Shown here: one piece after another, positions 36,451 through 44,491 of the stretch | Numbering within the stretch: position 1 is the stretch's first letter | Layout of the letters: every line of letters starts with the position of its first letter | Assembly: GCF_024623785.1 (NCBI RefSeq) | Contig: NZ_JANKBZ010000010.1 | Span: 124,001-188,000, forward strand | Reading direction: 5' to 3' | DNA from: Archangium lipolyticum | GTDB taxonomy: Bacteria; Myxococcota; Myxococcia; Myxococcales; Myxococcaceae | Length of the DNA: 64,000 bases | The notes under the pieces: model-generated | What the model was told of the DNA's origin: nothing | The model's database searches: none | Seen by the model: the letters and a program-made list of their open reading frames with translations, nothing else | Program-made: the position numbers and the translations under genes

Positions 36451-37133
36451 ACGCGCCCATCTCCGCCGCCCTCTCGCTCTTCTCCCGGCTGCCCCCCGCC
36501 GAGCGCTTCCACGTCCACGCTCGTGCCTTCTCCGCGCCACTCGAGGCCATCGCCGCCCGTGTGCCCCACGGTGGCACCGTGGCCGATGTGGGATGCGGTC
36601 ATGGACTGCTCTCCGGGCTTCTCGCCCTGAGCGATTCCCGGCGAATGGTGCATGGGGTCGATCCTGACCCACGCAAAATCGAGTGGGCCCGCCAGGGACC
36701 CGGCTGGCTGTCCAACGTGAAGGTCGAGGTGGGCACCGTGGAGACATTGGCCGCGCGGCTCCCCGGGCACTTCGACGCGGTGGTGGTGAGCGACGTCCTC
36801 TACCTGCTGCCGGTGGAGCGCTGGCCCGGCTTCCTCCGCGAGGCCCGTCGCCTGCTGCGCCCCGGTGGGCGGCTCCTGGTGAAGGAGGCCGAGGGGGATG
36901 GCACCTGGAAGCACCTCAAGTGCCTCGCGCAGGAGGTGGTGATGGTGAAGCTGCTCGGCCGGACGAAGGCCGGTGGCTCGCTGGTGCTTCAGTCCCGCGG
37001 CGCGGTGGAGGCCCTGCTGCGCCAGACCGGCTTCACCCCGCGCGAGACGGTGGCGCTGGGGGCGGGCTACTCCACGCCCCACATCCTCTATGTGGCGGAG
37101 GCGGCCGGGGAGGCCGCGGCCAGCGCGCCGTAG
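36447..37133 (+). CDS. class I SAM-dependent methyltransferase
   Basis: The 228-residue soluble protein has SAM motif I VADVGCGHGLLSG, motif II around VHGVDPDPRKIEWA, DAVVVSDVLYLLP and the post-motif LLRPGGRLLVKEA. The substrate is not evident. ATG overlaps the stop of the PIG-V-like gene (ATGA), so the two are co-translated. The last 46 bases overlap the end of the convergent deacetylase gene. Context suggests methylation of a sugar or lipid intermediate in the envelope pathway; a quinone or other small-molecule substrate is also possible. Confidence 0.82.
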   Translation: MNAPISAALSLFSRLPPAERFHVHARAFSAPLEAIAARVPHGGTVADVGCGHGLLSGLLALSDSRRMVHGVDPDPRKIEWARQGPGWLSNVKVEVGTVETLAARLPGHFDAVVVSDVLYLLPVERWPGFLREARRLLRPGGRLLVKEAEGDGTWKHLKCLAQEVVMVKLLGRTKAGGSLVLQSRGAVEALLRQTGFTPRETVALGAGYSTPHILYVAEAAGEAAASAP

Positions 37134-37993
37134 GTGGTCAGCCGTACTCCGAGCCGCTCGATGCGCGCCAACACCCTGGGGCTGGTGAGCGCGTCCAGCT
37201 CGGACTGCCAGCCGTAGCTCCAGGCCGGATCCTCCGGCACGTGGGGGCGGCCCTCGCCCGGGTGGCAGCCGAGCTCGAAGTCTCCCGGTGGCAGCGACTC
37301 CAGCAGGGAGAGCAGGGCCGCCTCGGTGAGCTGGCCCGCCTCGAAGACGCCGCCCGCGCTCACCCGCCGCACGCCGGGCACTGGCCCCGGTGCGGCGCGG
37401 GCCAGCAGCGTCAGCAGCGTCGTCTTCACCGCTGGCCCGGGTGCCCGCAGCCACGAGACGCGGGGCAGCCGGTCCGGCCAGCGCAGGGGCAGTCCCTCGC
37501 GCTTGGCCAGGGCCTCCACCAGCGGACGCACGCCCGGGAGCAGGTGCAGGTGCTGGTGTGCGTCCAGATGGTCCACCTCCGCGCCCAGCTCCCGCGCGAG
37601 CCTCAGCTGCGCGGCCAGCTCCAGCTCCACCTCCTCGCGGCGCACCTGTCCGGTGAGCCACGCCCGCGCGAAGTCCGCCCAGCTCGCGCGCATCCGCCCT
37701 CCCGGGGCCACCGTGGGCACGTGCGAGGCGGGAGCCGCCGGGGGCAGCCGGGTGGAGAGGCTCAGGTGGACACCCAGGGCGAGCCCCTGGGCCCGTGCGC
37801 TCGGCACCGCTCGAGCGGCGCTGGGGCCCTTCACCAGCACCGTGGCGCTGGTGACGATGCCCTCGCGGTGTGCCCGGAGGATGCCGGCGTCCAGGGCCGG
37901 GTGCAGCCCGAGGTCGTCCGCGTTGACGACCAGGCGCGTGGGGGCGCGTCCCACCGTGCTACCCGTGGCCGCGCGTCCGCTCGCGCTGCGCAC
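37088..37993 (-). CDS. ChbG/HpnK (YdjC-fold) carbohydrate deacetylase
   Basis: Metal-dependent deacetylase of N-acetyl sugars. The 301 residues have the metal motif LVVNADDLGLHPA (Asp-Asp) near 21, the catalytic/metal region ALGVHLSLS and the His pair in VDHLDAHQHLHLLPG. The ending GDFELGCHPGEG carries another conserved His. HpnK members sit in hopanoid clusters, but no hopanoid genes are present here. The GTG start at 37993 overlaps the upstream GT2 gene by 35 nt on the same strand. The 3' end overlaps the convergent methyltransferase by 46 nt. Likely acts on the sugar transferred by the neighbouring GT2. Confidence 0.85.
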   Translation of the reverse strand: MRSASGRAATGSTVGRAPTRLVVNADDLGLHPALDAGILRAHREGIVTSATVLVKGPSAARAVPSARAQGLALGVHLSLSTRLPPAAPASHVPTVAPGGRMRASWADFARAWLTGQVRREEVELELAAQLRLARELGAEVDHLDAHQHLHLLPGVRPLVEALAKREGLPLRWPDRLPRVSWLRAPGPAVKTTLLTLLARAAPGPVPGVRRVSAGGVFEAGQLTEAALLSLLESLPPGDFELGCHPGEGRPHVPEDPAWSYGWQSELDALTSPRVLARIERLGVRLTTYGALAAASPAASAT

Positions 37994-38753
37994 CGTGCAA
38001 CGGCGCCACCGAGGGCGGCAGCCGCACCGGACGCCTGGCGGCCTGCGGCTTCTTCGTCTCCGGGTACAGCTTCACCAGCTCGCGCACCATCTTCACGATG
38101 ACGGAGGGCGAGGACAGCGTGGAGATGCCGCGCGTGCGCGGGAAGTAGTCCACGCCCATCTGGAACACGCGGAAGCCCTGGTTGATGGCCTTCACCACCA
38201 GCTCCGCGTCGATGAAGGAGCCCTGGCTGTTGAGCTCCACCGCCTCCAGCACCCGCCGGTGCATCACCTTGAAGCTGAAGTTGATGTCCTTGACGTGGAC
38301 ACCGAACAGCGTGCGGATGAGCGTGTTGTAGGCGAACGAGTAGACGATGCGCTTGGGTCCCTCGCTGGTGCGGTCGAACCGGAAGGCGCAGATCATGTCC
38401 GCTTCCAGGTACTTCATCAGGTGCAGCGCCCGCTCCAGCTCGTTCAGGTCGAAGGGCAGGTCGATGTCCGAGTACACCACGATGTCCTTGGTGGACGCGG
38501 ACAGGCCCGTGCGCATCGCCCCGCCCAGCTTCAGGTTGACGGGGTGGGTGATGACGCGGAACTGTGGGATGCGCGCGGCCAGCTGCTCGCAGATTTCCTG
38601 TGTGCGGTCCGTGGAGGCATCGTTGACGACGATGATTTCGTAGTCGTCCGTGAGTCGGGAGAGCACGGTCTGGGCGCGCGACACCGCACGCTCCACGTAG
38701 TCCTCCTCGTTCCAGGCCGGAAAGAAGAGGCTGATGCTGGGGGATTTGCCCAC
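37959..38753 (-). CDS. family 2 glycosyltransferase (polyprenyl-phosphate sugar synthase-like)
   Basis: Cytoplasmic GT-A enzyme, 264 residues, no membrane segment. N-terminal SISLFFPAWNEEDYVERAV, EIIVVNDASTDRT, KLGGAMRTGLSAST, then the DXD-type VVYSDIDLPFDL. The acceptor-side INFSFKVMHRRVLEAV and SFIDAELVVKAINQGF complete the domain. It resembles dolichyl/undecaprenyl-phosphate mannose or glucose synthases, which would supply the donor for the PIG-V-like transferase nearby. GTG 38753 is the only plausible start. It is co-transcribed with the deacetylase gene through a 35-nt overlap. The Arg/Pro-rich C-terminal tail is unremarkable. Confidence 0.87.
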   Translation of the reverse strand: MGKSPSISLFFPAWNEEDYVERAVSRAQTVLSRLTDDYEIIVVNDASTDRTQEICEQLAARIPQFRVITHPVNLKLGGAMRTGLSASTKDIVVYSDIDLPFDLNELERALHLMKYLEADMICAFRFDRTSEGPKRIVYSFAYNTLIRTLFGVHVKDINFSFKVMHRRVLEAVELNSQGSFIDAELVVKAINQGFRVFQMGVDYFPRTRGISTLSSPSVIVKMVRELVKLYPETKKPQAARRPVRLPPSVAPLHGAQRERTRGHG

Positions 38754-38894
38754 GATGAACCCTCGGCAGAGCGTCGCCGTGACAGAGCGGAGTGGATGCG
38801 GCTGCTATCAAACATTGACCGGCACGTGCAATCCAACGGTCGCGGGCGTCACCAGGGCGTGCTAGCTTGGCTTCCTCGGTTTTCGGGGGTCGAT

Positions 38895-39836
38895 GTGGGA
38901 GACAGGCGCCTCATTCTGCTGGTGGACGACTTACCCGGACGACAGGCGGACCTGGCGAGCACGTTGGAGCAGGAGGGCTTTTCCGTAAGGTTGGTGGCCG
39001 CTGGTCCCGAGGCCCAGCGTCGCATCGACGAGGCCCACCTGGTTCTTCTCGTCCTGGGTCCCGCTGGTGGGCCGTCGCGTGCGCTCTTGCAGCACCTGAT
39101 GGCTCAGGACGACGAGGGCAAGGGGCCCCCGGTCATCGCGCTGGTGCCCGCGGACGAGCGCTCCGCGGTGCTGGCCGTGCTGCGGCTGGGCGCGGAGGTG
39201 GTGCGCACCCCGGTGGATCCGGAGGAGCTCATGGCGCGCATGGCACGCTGCATCCAGGAGCGGCAGCGCTTCAACGCGCTCGTCGCCCGCGTGGCCTCGT
39301 TGGAGCGCCTCTCCATCACCGACGGCCTCACCCAGGTCCACAACCACCGCTACTTCCAGGACCGGCTGCGCGAGGAGTTCCGGCGCGCCCAGCGCTATGA
39401 CGACCCGCTGTCGCTCATCCTGCTCGACCTGGACCACTTCAAGGCCTTCAACGACGAGCACGGCCACCAGGTGGGCGACATCGTGCTGTGCGACGTGGCG
39501 GCGGCCCTCCAGCGCAGCGTGCGGGAGACGGACCTGCTCGCCCGCTACGGAGGCGAGGAGTTCGCCATCCTGCTGCCGCGCACTCCGCTGGCCGGTGCCC
39601 TCACCGTGGCCGAGCGCGTGTGGCGCGAGCTGGGCCTGCTGCTCACCGGTCCCCAGCGGACGTTGCGCGTCACCGCGTCCGTCGGCGTCTCGTCCTTCCC
39701 CCACCACGCCGTCAACAGCGCCGAGCAGCTCGTGCGCTCCGCGGACCAGGCGCTCTACCGTGCCAAGAGCGAAGGGCGGAATCGCATCTGTGTGCATTCC
39801 TCTCCCTCGCCCCTCGCCAATCCTACTCCTCGTTAG
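38895..39836 (+). CDS. response regulator with GGDEF domain (diguanylate cyclase)
   Basis: Predicted to make cyclic di-GMP from two GTP. GTG 38895 follows GGGGGT and gives 313 residues; longer starts upstream run through the divergent gap. The receiver-like domain (1-125) has LILLVDDLP but, where the phospho-Asp should be, reads LVLLVLGPAGG, so it is probably not phosphorylated in the usual way. A short coiled coil leads to the GGDEF domain: LSITDGLTQVHNHRYF, LILLDLDHFKAFNDEHGH, and the active GGEEF at residues 219-223. An inhibitory I-site RETD lies five residues before it. The next gene's regulatory region follows directly. Confidence 0.88.
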   Translation: MGDRRLILLVDDLPGRQADLASTLEQEGFSVRLVAAGPEAQRRIDEAHLVLLVLGPAGGPSRALLQHLMAQDDEGKGPPVIALVPADERSAVLAVLRLGAEVVRTPVDPEELMARMARCIQERQRFNALVARVASLERLSITDGLTQVHNHRYFQDRLREEFRRAQRYDDPLSLILLDLDHFKAFNDEHGHQVGDIVLCDVAAALQRSVRETDLLARYGGEEFAILLPRTPLAGALTVAERVWRELGLLLTGPQRTLRVTASVGVSSFPHHAVNSAEQLVRSADQALYRAKSEGRNRICVHSSPSPLANPTPR

Positions 39837-39857
39837 TCTCCCCTACGTCTCGCATCT

Positions 39858-39938
39858 GGGTCATCGTTGACCCGATTGCAGGGTCGGGGTATGAAGAGAC
39901 CCAGGGTGGGCGAAAGCCCCGGGTGCTGAAACACCCGG
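39858..39938 (+). ncRNA. candidate structured RNA (or tandem operator) upstream of the HK/NtrC operon
   Basis: Within 81 bases I count four perfect or near-perfect stems. GGGTCA-TCGT-TGACCC spans 39858-39873. GGGTC (39881-39885) pairs with GACCC (39898-39902). GGGC-GAAA-GCCC spans 39908-39919 with a GNRA loop. CGGGTG-CTGAAA-CACCCG spans 39920-39937. The second and third of the GGGTC/GACCC blocks can also pair with each other (39869-39873 with 39881-39885), so two exclusive folds exist, as in a switch. Strand is not certain because stems are symmetric; GAAA loops favour plus. It matches no riboswitch class I know. The palindromes could instead be binding sites for the downstream NtrC-type activator. 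Confidence 0.45.
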
Positions 39939-39967
39939 TATCTATGGGCTTTGCGGTGTGGCGGACG

Positions 39968-39984
39968 TTGGCAGCGTCATTGCA
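39968..39984 (+). promoter_or_regulatory. sigma-54 (-24/-12) promoter
   Basis: TTGGCAGCGTCATTGCA carries GG at 39970-39971 and GC at 39982-39983, with exactly seven bases between TGGC and TTGC as in the consensus. Transcription would start near 39995, about 50 bases before the hybrid kinase gene, whose operon encodes an NtrC-type activator. Confidence 0.7.
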
Positions 39985-40046
39985 AAAGCGAGGGTCTCGG
40001 ACCCGGGACGAGGTTGCCACTGGAACTGGCGCAGACACAAGGAGCG

Positions 40047-41597
40047 GTGCCACGCGGACGGCTGCTGCTGGTGGACGACGAGGAGTACATCCTGAAGTCC
40101 ATCCGGCGGGTGCTCCGTCGCGGCGATTGGCAGATCGAGACGGCCTCCGATGCGGAGGAGGGCCTCAAGGCCCTCGAACGCTTCACTCCGGAGGTGGTCA
40201 TCTCGGACTTCCGCATGCCGGGCATGAACGGCGTGGAGTTTCTCAGCCGGGTGAAGGCGCAGGTGCCACGGGCCCAGCGCATCATGCTCACCGGACAGGC
40301 GGACCAGCAGGCCATCGAGGAGGCGATCAACCGGTCGGAGATCTTCCGTTTCATCTCCAAGCCGTGGAACGACAGCCACCTGGTGCTCACGGTCAAGAGC
40401 GCCTTCGAGCAGTACGCGCTCCAGACGGAGAACGAGCGGCTGCTCCGGGTGACGCAGCAGCAGAACGAGGAGCTGCGGCGGCTCAACGCGGAGCTGGAGA
40501 CGCGCGTGGCGCTGCGCACGCACCTGCTGAGCCAGGCCAAGCGTGAGTGGGAGCTATCGTTCGACTCCATGGACACGCCGCTGGCCGTGGTGCGCAAGGA
40601 CTACGGCGTGCGCCGGGCCAACCGGGCGTACATCGACCTGGCGGGCGACCGGCTCAAGGAGCCGTTGTCCGAGGAGGAGGCCGAGCAGCGCTGCCACAAG
40701 CTGCTGTTCGACCGGGACACACCCTGCCAGGGCTGCCCTCTGCCCGAGGCGCTCCAGAGCGGCAAGGGCACGCGCTCGGAGATCTCCCAGCGTGGGCGCA
40801 CCTACGCCATGTCCGCCTACCCGCTGACGGGTGAGGGGCGCGCCGTGTGCTCCTACCGGGACATCTCGGATGAGCGCGAGATGACGCGCCGGCTCATCGA
40901 GACGGAGAAGATGGCGGCGGTGGGCCAGCTCGCCGGTGGCGTGGCGCACGAAATCAACAACCCGCTGGGCGGCATCCTCGCCTTCGCGCAGTTGATGAAG
41001 CGCGACGAGGGGCGCACCCCCTCCGACATGGAGTCGCTGGATCTCATCGAGGAGAGCGCGCTGCGCTGCAAGCGCATCGTGGAGAGCCTCCTGAAGTTCA
41101 GCCGCCACAGCAAGACGGAGGACCGGCGCACCTTCCAGCTCAACAAGTGCGCGGAGGACTCGGCGGTGCTCTTCGGGGCGCAGCTCAAGTCGTACTCCAA
41201 GGTGCGCATGGAGCTGAGGCTGGCGTCGGATCTGCCGGAGCTGTTCGGAGACCCGGGCCAGCTGTCGCAGGTGATGCTCAACCTGCTGCAGAACGGGCTG
41301 CACGCGCTGCCTTCCACGGGGGGCGTGCTGACCCTGGAGACGGGGCGCGATGGCGACCGGTGCTACTTCCGGGTCATCGACTCGGGCAGTGGCATCGAGG
41401 AGCGCTACCTGTCGCGCATCTTCGATCCGGCGTTCACCACCAAGCCTCCCGGCCAGGGCACGGGCCTGGGGCTGGCCATCGCCTACCGCATCGTCGAGGA
41501 CCACGGCGGCATCTTCAAGGTGGACACCCGGCTCGGTGAGGGTTCGCGCTTCACCGTCTTCATCCCCATCCCCCTGCAGCTCGAGAGGTTGCCGTGA
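40047..41597 (+). CDS. hybrid receiver-PAS-histidine kinase
   Basis: Cytosolic kinase, 516 residues, probable partner of the next NtrC-type gene. GTG 40047 follows AAGGAG. An N-terminal receiver has RLLLVDDEEYILKS, phospho-Asp54 (VISDFRMPG) and FISKPW. A coiled coil and a PAS domain follow (about 165-280). The PAS domain carries a Cys-rich motif, RCHKLLFDRDTPCQGCPL, of a type that may bind metal or sense redox state. The kinase core has His301 in GGVAHEINNPLGGIL, the N box VMLNLLQNGLHAL, DSGSGIEE and GTGLGLAIAY. The core resembles NtrB-type kinases. A sigma-54 promoter lies upstream, and the stop overlaps the next start by 4 nt (GTGA). Confidence 0.9.
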   Translation: MPRGRLLLVDDEEYILKSIRRVLRRGDWQIETASDAEEGLKALERFTPEVVISDFRMPGMNGVEFLSRVKAQVPRAQRIMLTGQADQQAIEEAINRSEIFRFISKPWNDSHLVLTVKSAFEQYALQTENERLLRVTQQQNEELRRLNAELETRVALRTHLLSQAKREWELSFDSMDTPLAVVRKDYGVRRANRAYIDLAGDRLKEPLSEEEAEQRCHKLLFDRDTPCQGCPLPEALQSGKGTRSEISQRGRTYAMSAYPLTGEGRAVCSYRDISDEREMTRRLIETEKMAAVGQLAGGVAHEINNPLGGILAFAQLMKRDEGRTPSDMESLDLIEESALRCKRIVESLLKFSRHSKTEDRRTFQLNKCAEDSAVLFGAQLKSYSKVRMELRLASDLPELFGDPGQLSQVMLNLLQNGLHALPSTGGVLTLETGRDGDRCYFRVIDSGSGIEERYLSRIFDPAFTTKPPGQGTGLGLAIAYRIVEDHGGIFKVDTRLGEGSRFTVFIPIPLQLERLP

Positions 41598-43063
41598 ACC
41601 CGCAGCCGTCCACCACCGCCGCTCCCAAGCGCGCCAAGATCCTGGTCGTGGATGACGATCCGATCGTCCTCAAGGCGGTCACGGTCATCCTCACCCGAGA
41701 GGGCTACCAGGTCGTCTCCATCGACGATGCCGTGGAAGGACTGACCGCGGCGAAGGATCCGTCCATCGACGTGGCCGTCCTGGACATCAAGATGCCCAAC
41801 CTGTCCGGGATGGACCTGCTGCGCGGCATCAAGGCGGCGCGTCCGGACGTGGAGGTCATCATGATGACCGCCTTCGCCACCGTGGAGACGGCGGTGGAGG
41901 CGGTGAAGTCCGGCGCGTACGATTACCTCACCAAGCCCTTCGAGAACATCGACGAAGTGAGCATGACGGTGGCCAAGGCCGCCGAGCGCAAGGCCCTGCG
42001 AGACCGGGCCCGCGCGCTGGAGGAGGCGCTCACCGCGCGCAACCAGTTCGAGGAGCTCATCGGCCAGTCGTCGCAGATGCGCGCCGTCTTCAAGCTGGTG
42101 GAGACGGTGAGCCACTCCACCGCCACGGTGCTCATCCAGGGCGAGAGCGGCACGGGCAAGGAGCTGGTGGCTCGCGCCATCCACTACCGCAGCGCGCGCA
42201 AGGACAAGCCCTTCGTGGCGGTCAACTGCTCGGCGCTGACGGACACGCTGCTGGAGAGCGAGCTCTTCGGTCACATCAAGGGCAGCTTCACCGGGGCCAC
42301 CTCGAACAAGAAGGGCCTGTTCGAGGCCGCGGACGGCGGCACCATCTTCCTCGACGAGATTGGCGACGTGCCTCCCGCCACCCAGGTGCGCCTGTTGCGC
42401 GTGCTGCAGGAGGGCGAGGTCAAGCGCGTGGGCGCCAACGAGCCGGTGAAGGTGGACGTGCGCGTCATCGCCGCCACGCACGTGGACCTGAACCGGGCCA
42501 AGGAGCAGGGCAAGTTCCGAGAGGACCTGTTCTACCGGCTCAACGTCATCACCATCGATCTGCCGCCGCTGCGCGACCGTCCCGAGGACGTGCCGCTGCT
42601 GGCCCACCACTTCCTCAAGCTGTACTCGGGGAAGGTGGGCAAGCGGGTGACGGGCTTCATGCCGCGCGCCATGGAGGCGCTCACCTGCAACCGGTGGATG
42701 GGCAACGTGCGCGAGCTGGAGAACGTCATCGAGCGCGCCGTCGTCCTCACGTCCAAGGAAGTGCTGGACGTGGATGACCTGCCGCCGGGCTTCCAGGACG
42801 CGCCCCAGGCCGGAGCCCAGGTCGAGGTCTTCAGCCTCGCGCACCTGCCGTACGCCCAGGCGAAGCGGCTGGCCATGCGTGCCTTCGAGCGGCGCTACCT
42901 CACCGCGCTGCTCGAGAGGAACAACCACAACGTCTCCAGCGCCGCACGCGCCGCGGGCGTCGATCGCTCCAACTTCCGCCGCCTGCTCAAGCAGTACGAG
43001 GTGGGGGGCCGCTCCATGAAGCGCGGCAAGGATGACGACGACACCCTCGAGGTGGCGTCCTAG
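41594..43063 (+). CDS. NtrC-family sigma-54-dependent response regulator
   Basis: Bacterial enhancer-binding protein of 489 residues. Receiver: [11 protein letters not shown], phospho-Asp64 in [13 protein letters not shown], Lys in YLTKPFE. The AAA+ domain has Walker [12 protein letters not shown], the sigma-54 contact loop GSFTGAT (usual GAFTGA with Ser for Ala), Walker [11 protein letters not shown] and the arginine region [11 protein letters not shown]. The Fis-type helix-turn-helix ends the domain set ([23 protein letters not shown] in two steps around residue 450), followed by a charged tail. Start GTG overlaps the kinase stop. With the sigma-54 promoter at 39968, autoregulation is plausible. 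Last 4 bases overlap convergent rarA. Confidence 0.94.
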   Translation: MNPQPSTTAAPKRAKILVVDDDPIVLKAVTVILTREGYQVVSIDDAVEGLTAAKDPSIDVAVLDIKMPNLSGMDLLRGIKAARPDVEVIMMTAFATVETAVEAVKSGAYDYLTKPFENIDEVSMTVAKAAERKALRDRARALEEALTARNQFEELIGQSSQMRAVFKLVETVSHSTATVLIQGESGTGKELVARAIHYRSARKDKPFVAVNCSALTDTLLESELFGHIKGSFTGATSNKKGLFEAADGGTIFLDEIGDVPPATQVRLLRVLQEGEVKRVGANEPVKVDVRVIAATHVDLNRAKEQGKFREDLFYRLNVITIDLPPLRDRPEDVPLLAHHFLKLYSGKVGKRVTGFMPRAMEALTCNRWMGNVRELENVIERAVVLTSKEVLDVDDLPPGFQDAPQAGAQVEVFSLAHLPYAQAKRLAMRAFERRYLTALLERNNHNVSSAARAAGVDRSNFRRLLKQYEVGGRSMKRGKDDDDTLEVAS

Positions 43064-44391
43064 CCTTCCTCGCCCGGCTCGCGGGGACGGCCCGCGAGCT
43101 GGCGTTGGATCTCCTCGTACCGCTCGGCCAGCTCGTGCTCGAAGCCGTTGTGCGTGGGCTGGTAGAAGCGCCGGCCGCGCAGGGCGTCGGGGAGGTAGTC
43201 CTCGGGGACGTAGTTGCCCTCGAAGTTGTGGGGGTACTTGTAGCCGGCGCCGTACCCGAGTGACTTCATCATCTTCGTGGGCGCGTTGCGCAGGTGCATG
43301 GGGACGGGCAGGGGTCCGCCCTCGGTGACGGCGGTGCGCGCCTCGGCGTACGCGGTGAGCACGGCGTTCGACTTGGGCGCCAGCGCCAGGTACGTCACCG
43401 CCTGCGTGAGGGGCAGGGTGCCCTCGGGCAGGCCCACCAGCTCGAAGGCCCGCAGCGCATCCACCGCCACGCCCAGCGCCCGCGGGTCCGCGTTGCCGAT
43501 GTCCTCCGAGGCGAAGATGACCATGCGCCGGAAGATGAAGACGGGGTCCTCCCCGGCCTCCAGCATGCGCGTCATCCAGTAGAGCGCGGCGTCCACGTCC
43601 GAGCCCCGCATGGATTTGATGAAGGCGCTGACGACGTTGTAGTGCTCCTCGCCGCCCTTGTCGTAGAGGAGCGCCTTGTGCTGCAGGGCCTCCTCGGCGA
43701 TGGCCTTGTCCACCCGGGTGCCGCCGTGCGCCGCCGCCGCCTCCAGCGCGGTGAGGGCCCTGCGCGCGTCTCCTCCCGACGCCTGGACGATGAAGGTGAG
43801 CGCCTCGTCGTCCACCTGCACCTTGCCATTCAGCCCCTTGGGGTCCGTCACCGCCCGGTGCAGCAGCGCCACGAGCTCCTCCTCCTCCAATCCGCGCAGG
43901 GTGACGACGCGGGCCCGGGAGAGCAGGGCGGCGTTCACCTCGAAGGAGGGGTTCTCCGTGGTGGCGCCGATGAGGGTGACGGTGCCCTTCTCCACGTGGG
44001 GCAGCAGCGCGTCCTGCTGCGCCTTGTTGAAGCGGTGGATCTCATCCACGAAGAGGATGGTGCGCTGGCGGTTCATCCGCCAACGCTCCTGGGCGCGGGC
44101 CACCGTCTCGCGGATGTCCTTCACGCCGGAGAGCACGGCGGAGAGCGACTCGAAGGAGGCGCCCGTGGAGCGGGCGATGAGGTGGGCGAGCGTCGTCTTG
44201 CCCGTCCCCGGGGGGCCCCAGAGGATGAGCGAGGGCACCTGGTCGTGCTGGATGGCCCGGCGGAGGAAGCGCCCCTCGCCCGTCAGGTGCTCCTGGCCGA
44301 CGAACTCCTCCAGCCGGGAGGGACGCATCCGCTCCGCCAGAGGGGCCAGGGCCGCCTCGTCCTTCTTGCTGGCATGCTCGAAGAGGTCCAT
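43060..44391 (-). CDS. rarA: replication-associated recombination protein RarA (MgsA)
   Basis: AAA+ ATPase acting at stalled replication forks. The 443 residues start MDLFEHASKKDEA and continue LAERMRPSRLEEFVGQEHL. Walker A is LWGPPGTGKTTLA, Walker B LFVDEIHRFNKAQQDALLP, sensor 1 IGATTENPSFEVN, then LLSRARVVTL. The C-terminal half has GGDARRALTALE, the conserved SAFIKSMRGSDVDAALYW and KYPHNFEGNYVPEDYLPD, all family hallmarks. Length is normal. The gene converges with the NtrC-type gene with a 4-base overlap. Confidence 0.96.
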   Translation of the reverse strand: MDLFEHASKKDEAALAPLAERMRPSRLEEFVGQEHLTGEGRFLRRAIQHDQVPSLILWGPPGTGKTTLAHLIARSTGASFESLSAVLSGVKDIRETVARAQERWRMNRQRTILFVDEIHRFNKAQQDALLPHVEKGTVTLIGATTENPSFEVNAALLSRARVVTLRGLEEEELVALLHRAVTDPKGLNGKVQVDDEALTFIVQASGGDARRALTALEAAAAHGGTRVDKAIAEEALQHKALLYDKGGEEHYNVVSAFIKSMRGSDVDAALYWMTRMLEAGEDPVFIFRRMVIFASEDIGNADPRALGVAVDALRAFELVGLPEGTLPLTQAVTYLALAPKSNAVLTAYAEARTAVTEGGPLPVPMHLRNAPTKMMKSLGYGAGYKYPHNFEGNYVPEDYLPDALRGRRFYQPTHNGFEHELAERYEEIQRQLAGRPREPGEEG

Positions 44392-44491
44392 GGGGGTATC
44401 CTGCCGTCCGGGTACGACGTGTCACAGGGTCATCGAAGGGGCCATTTCGTCCAGCGCACCCCTGGCCGCCTGGACTAGAACCTCCCCTATC

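Noticed and set aside
39858-39938. Cyclic di-GMP riboswitch next to a diguanylate cyclase gene
   Set aside because: The context is tempting, but the core sequence and junctions of class I or II riboswitches are absent; only generic hairpins and a GAAA loop are seen.
43294-44478. 394-codon plus-strand frame opposite rarA
   Set aside because: Antisense shadow; rarA on the minus strand is complete with all AAA+ motifs.
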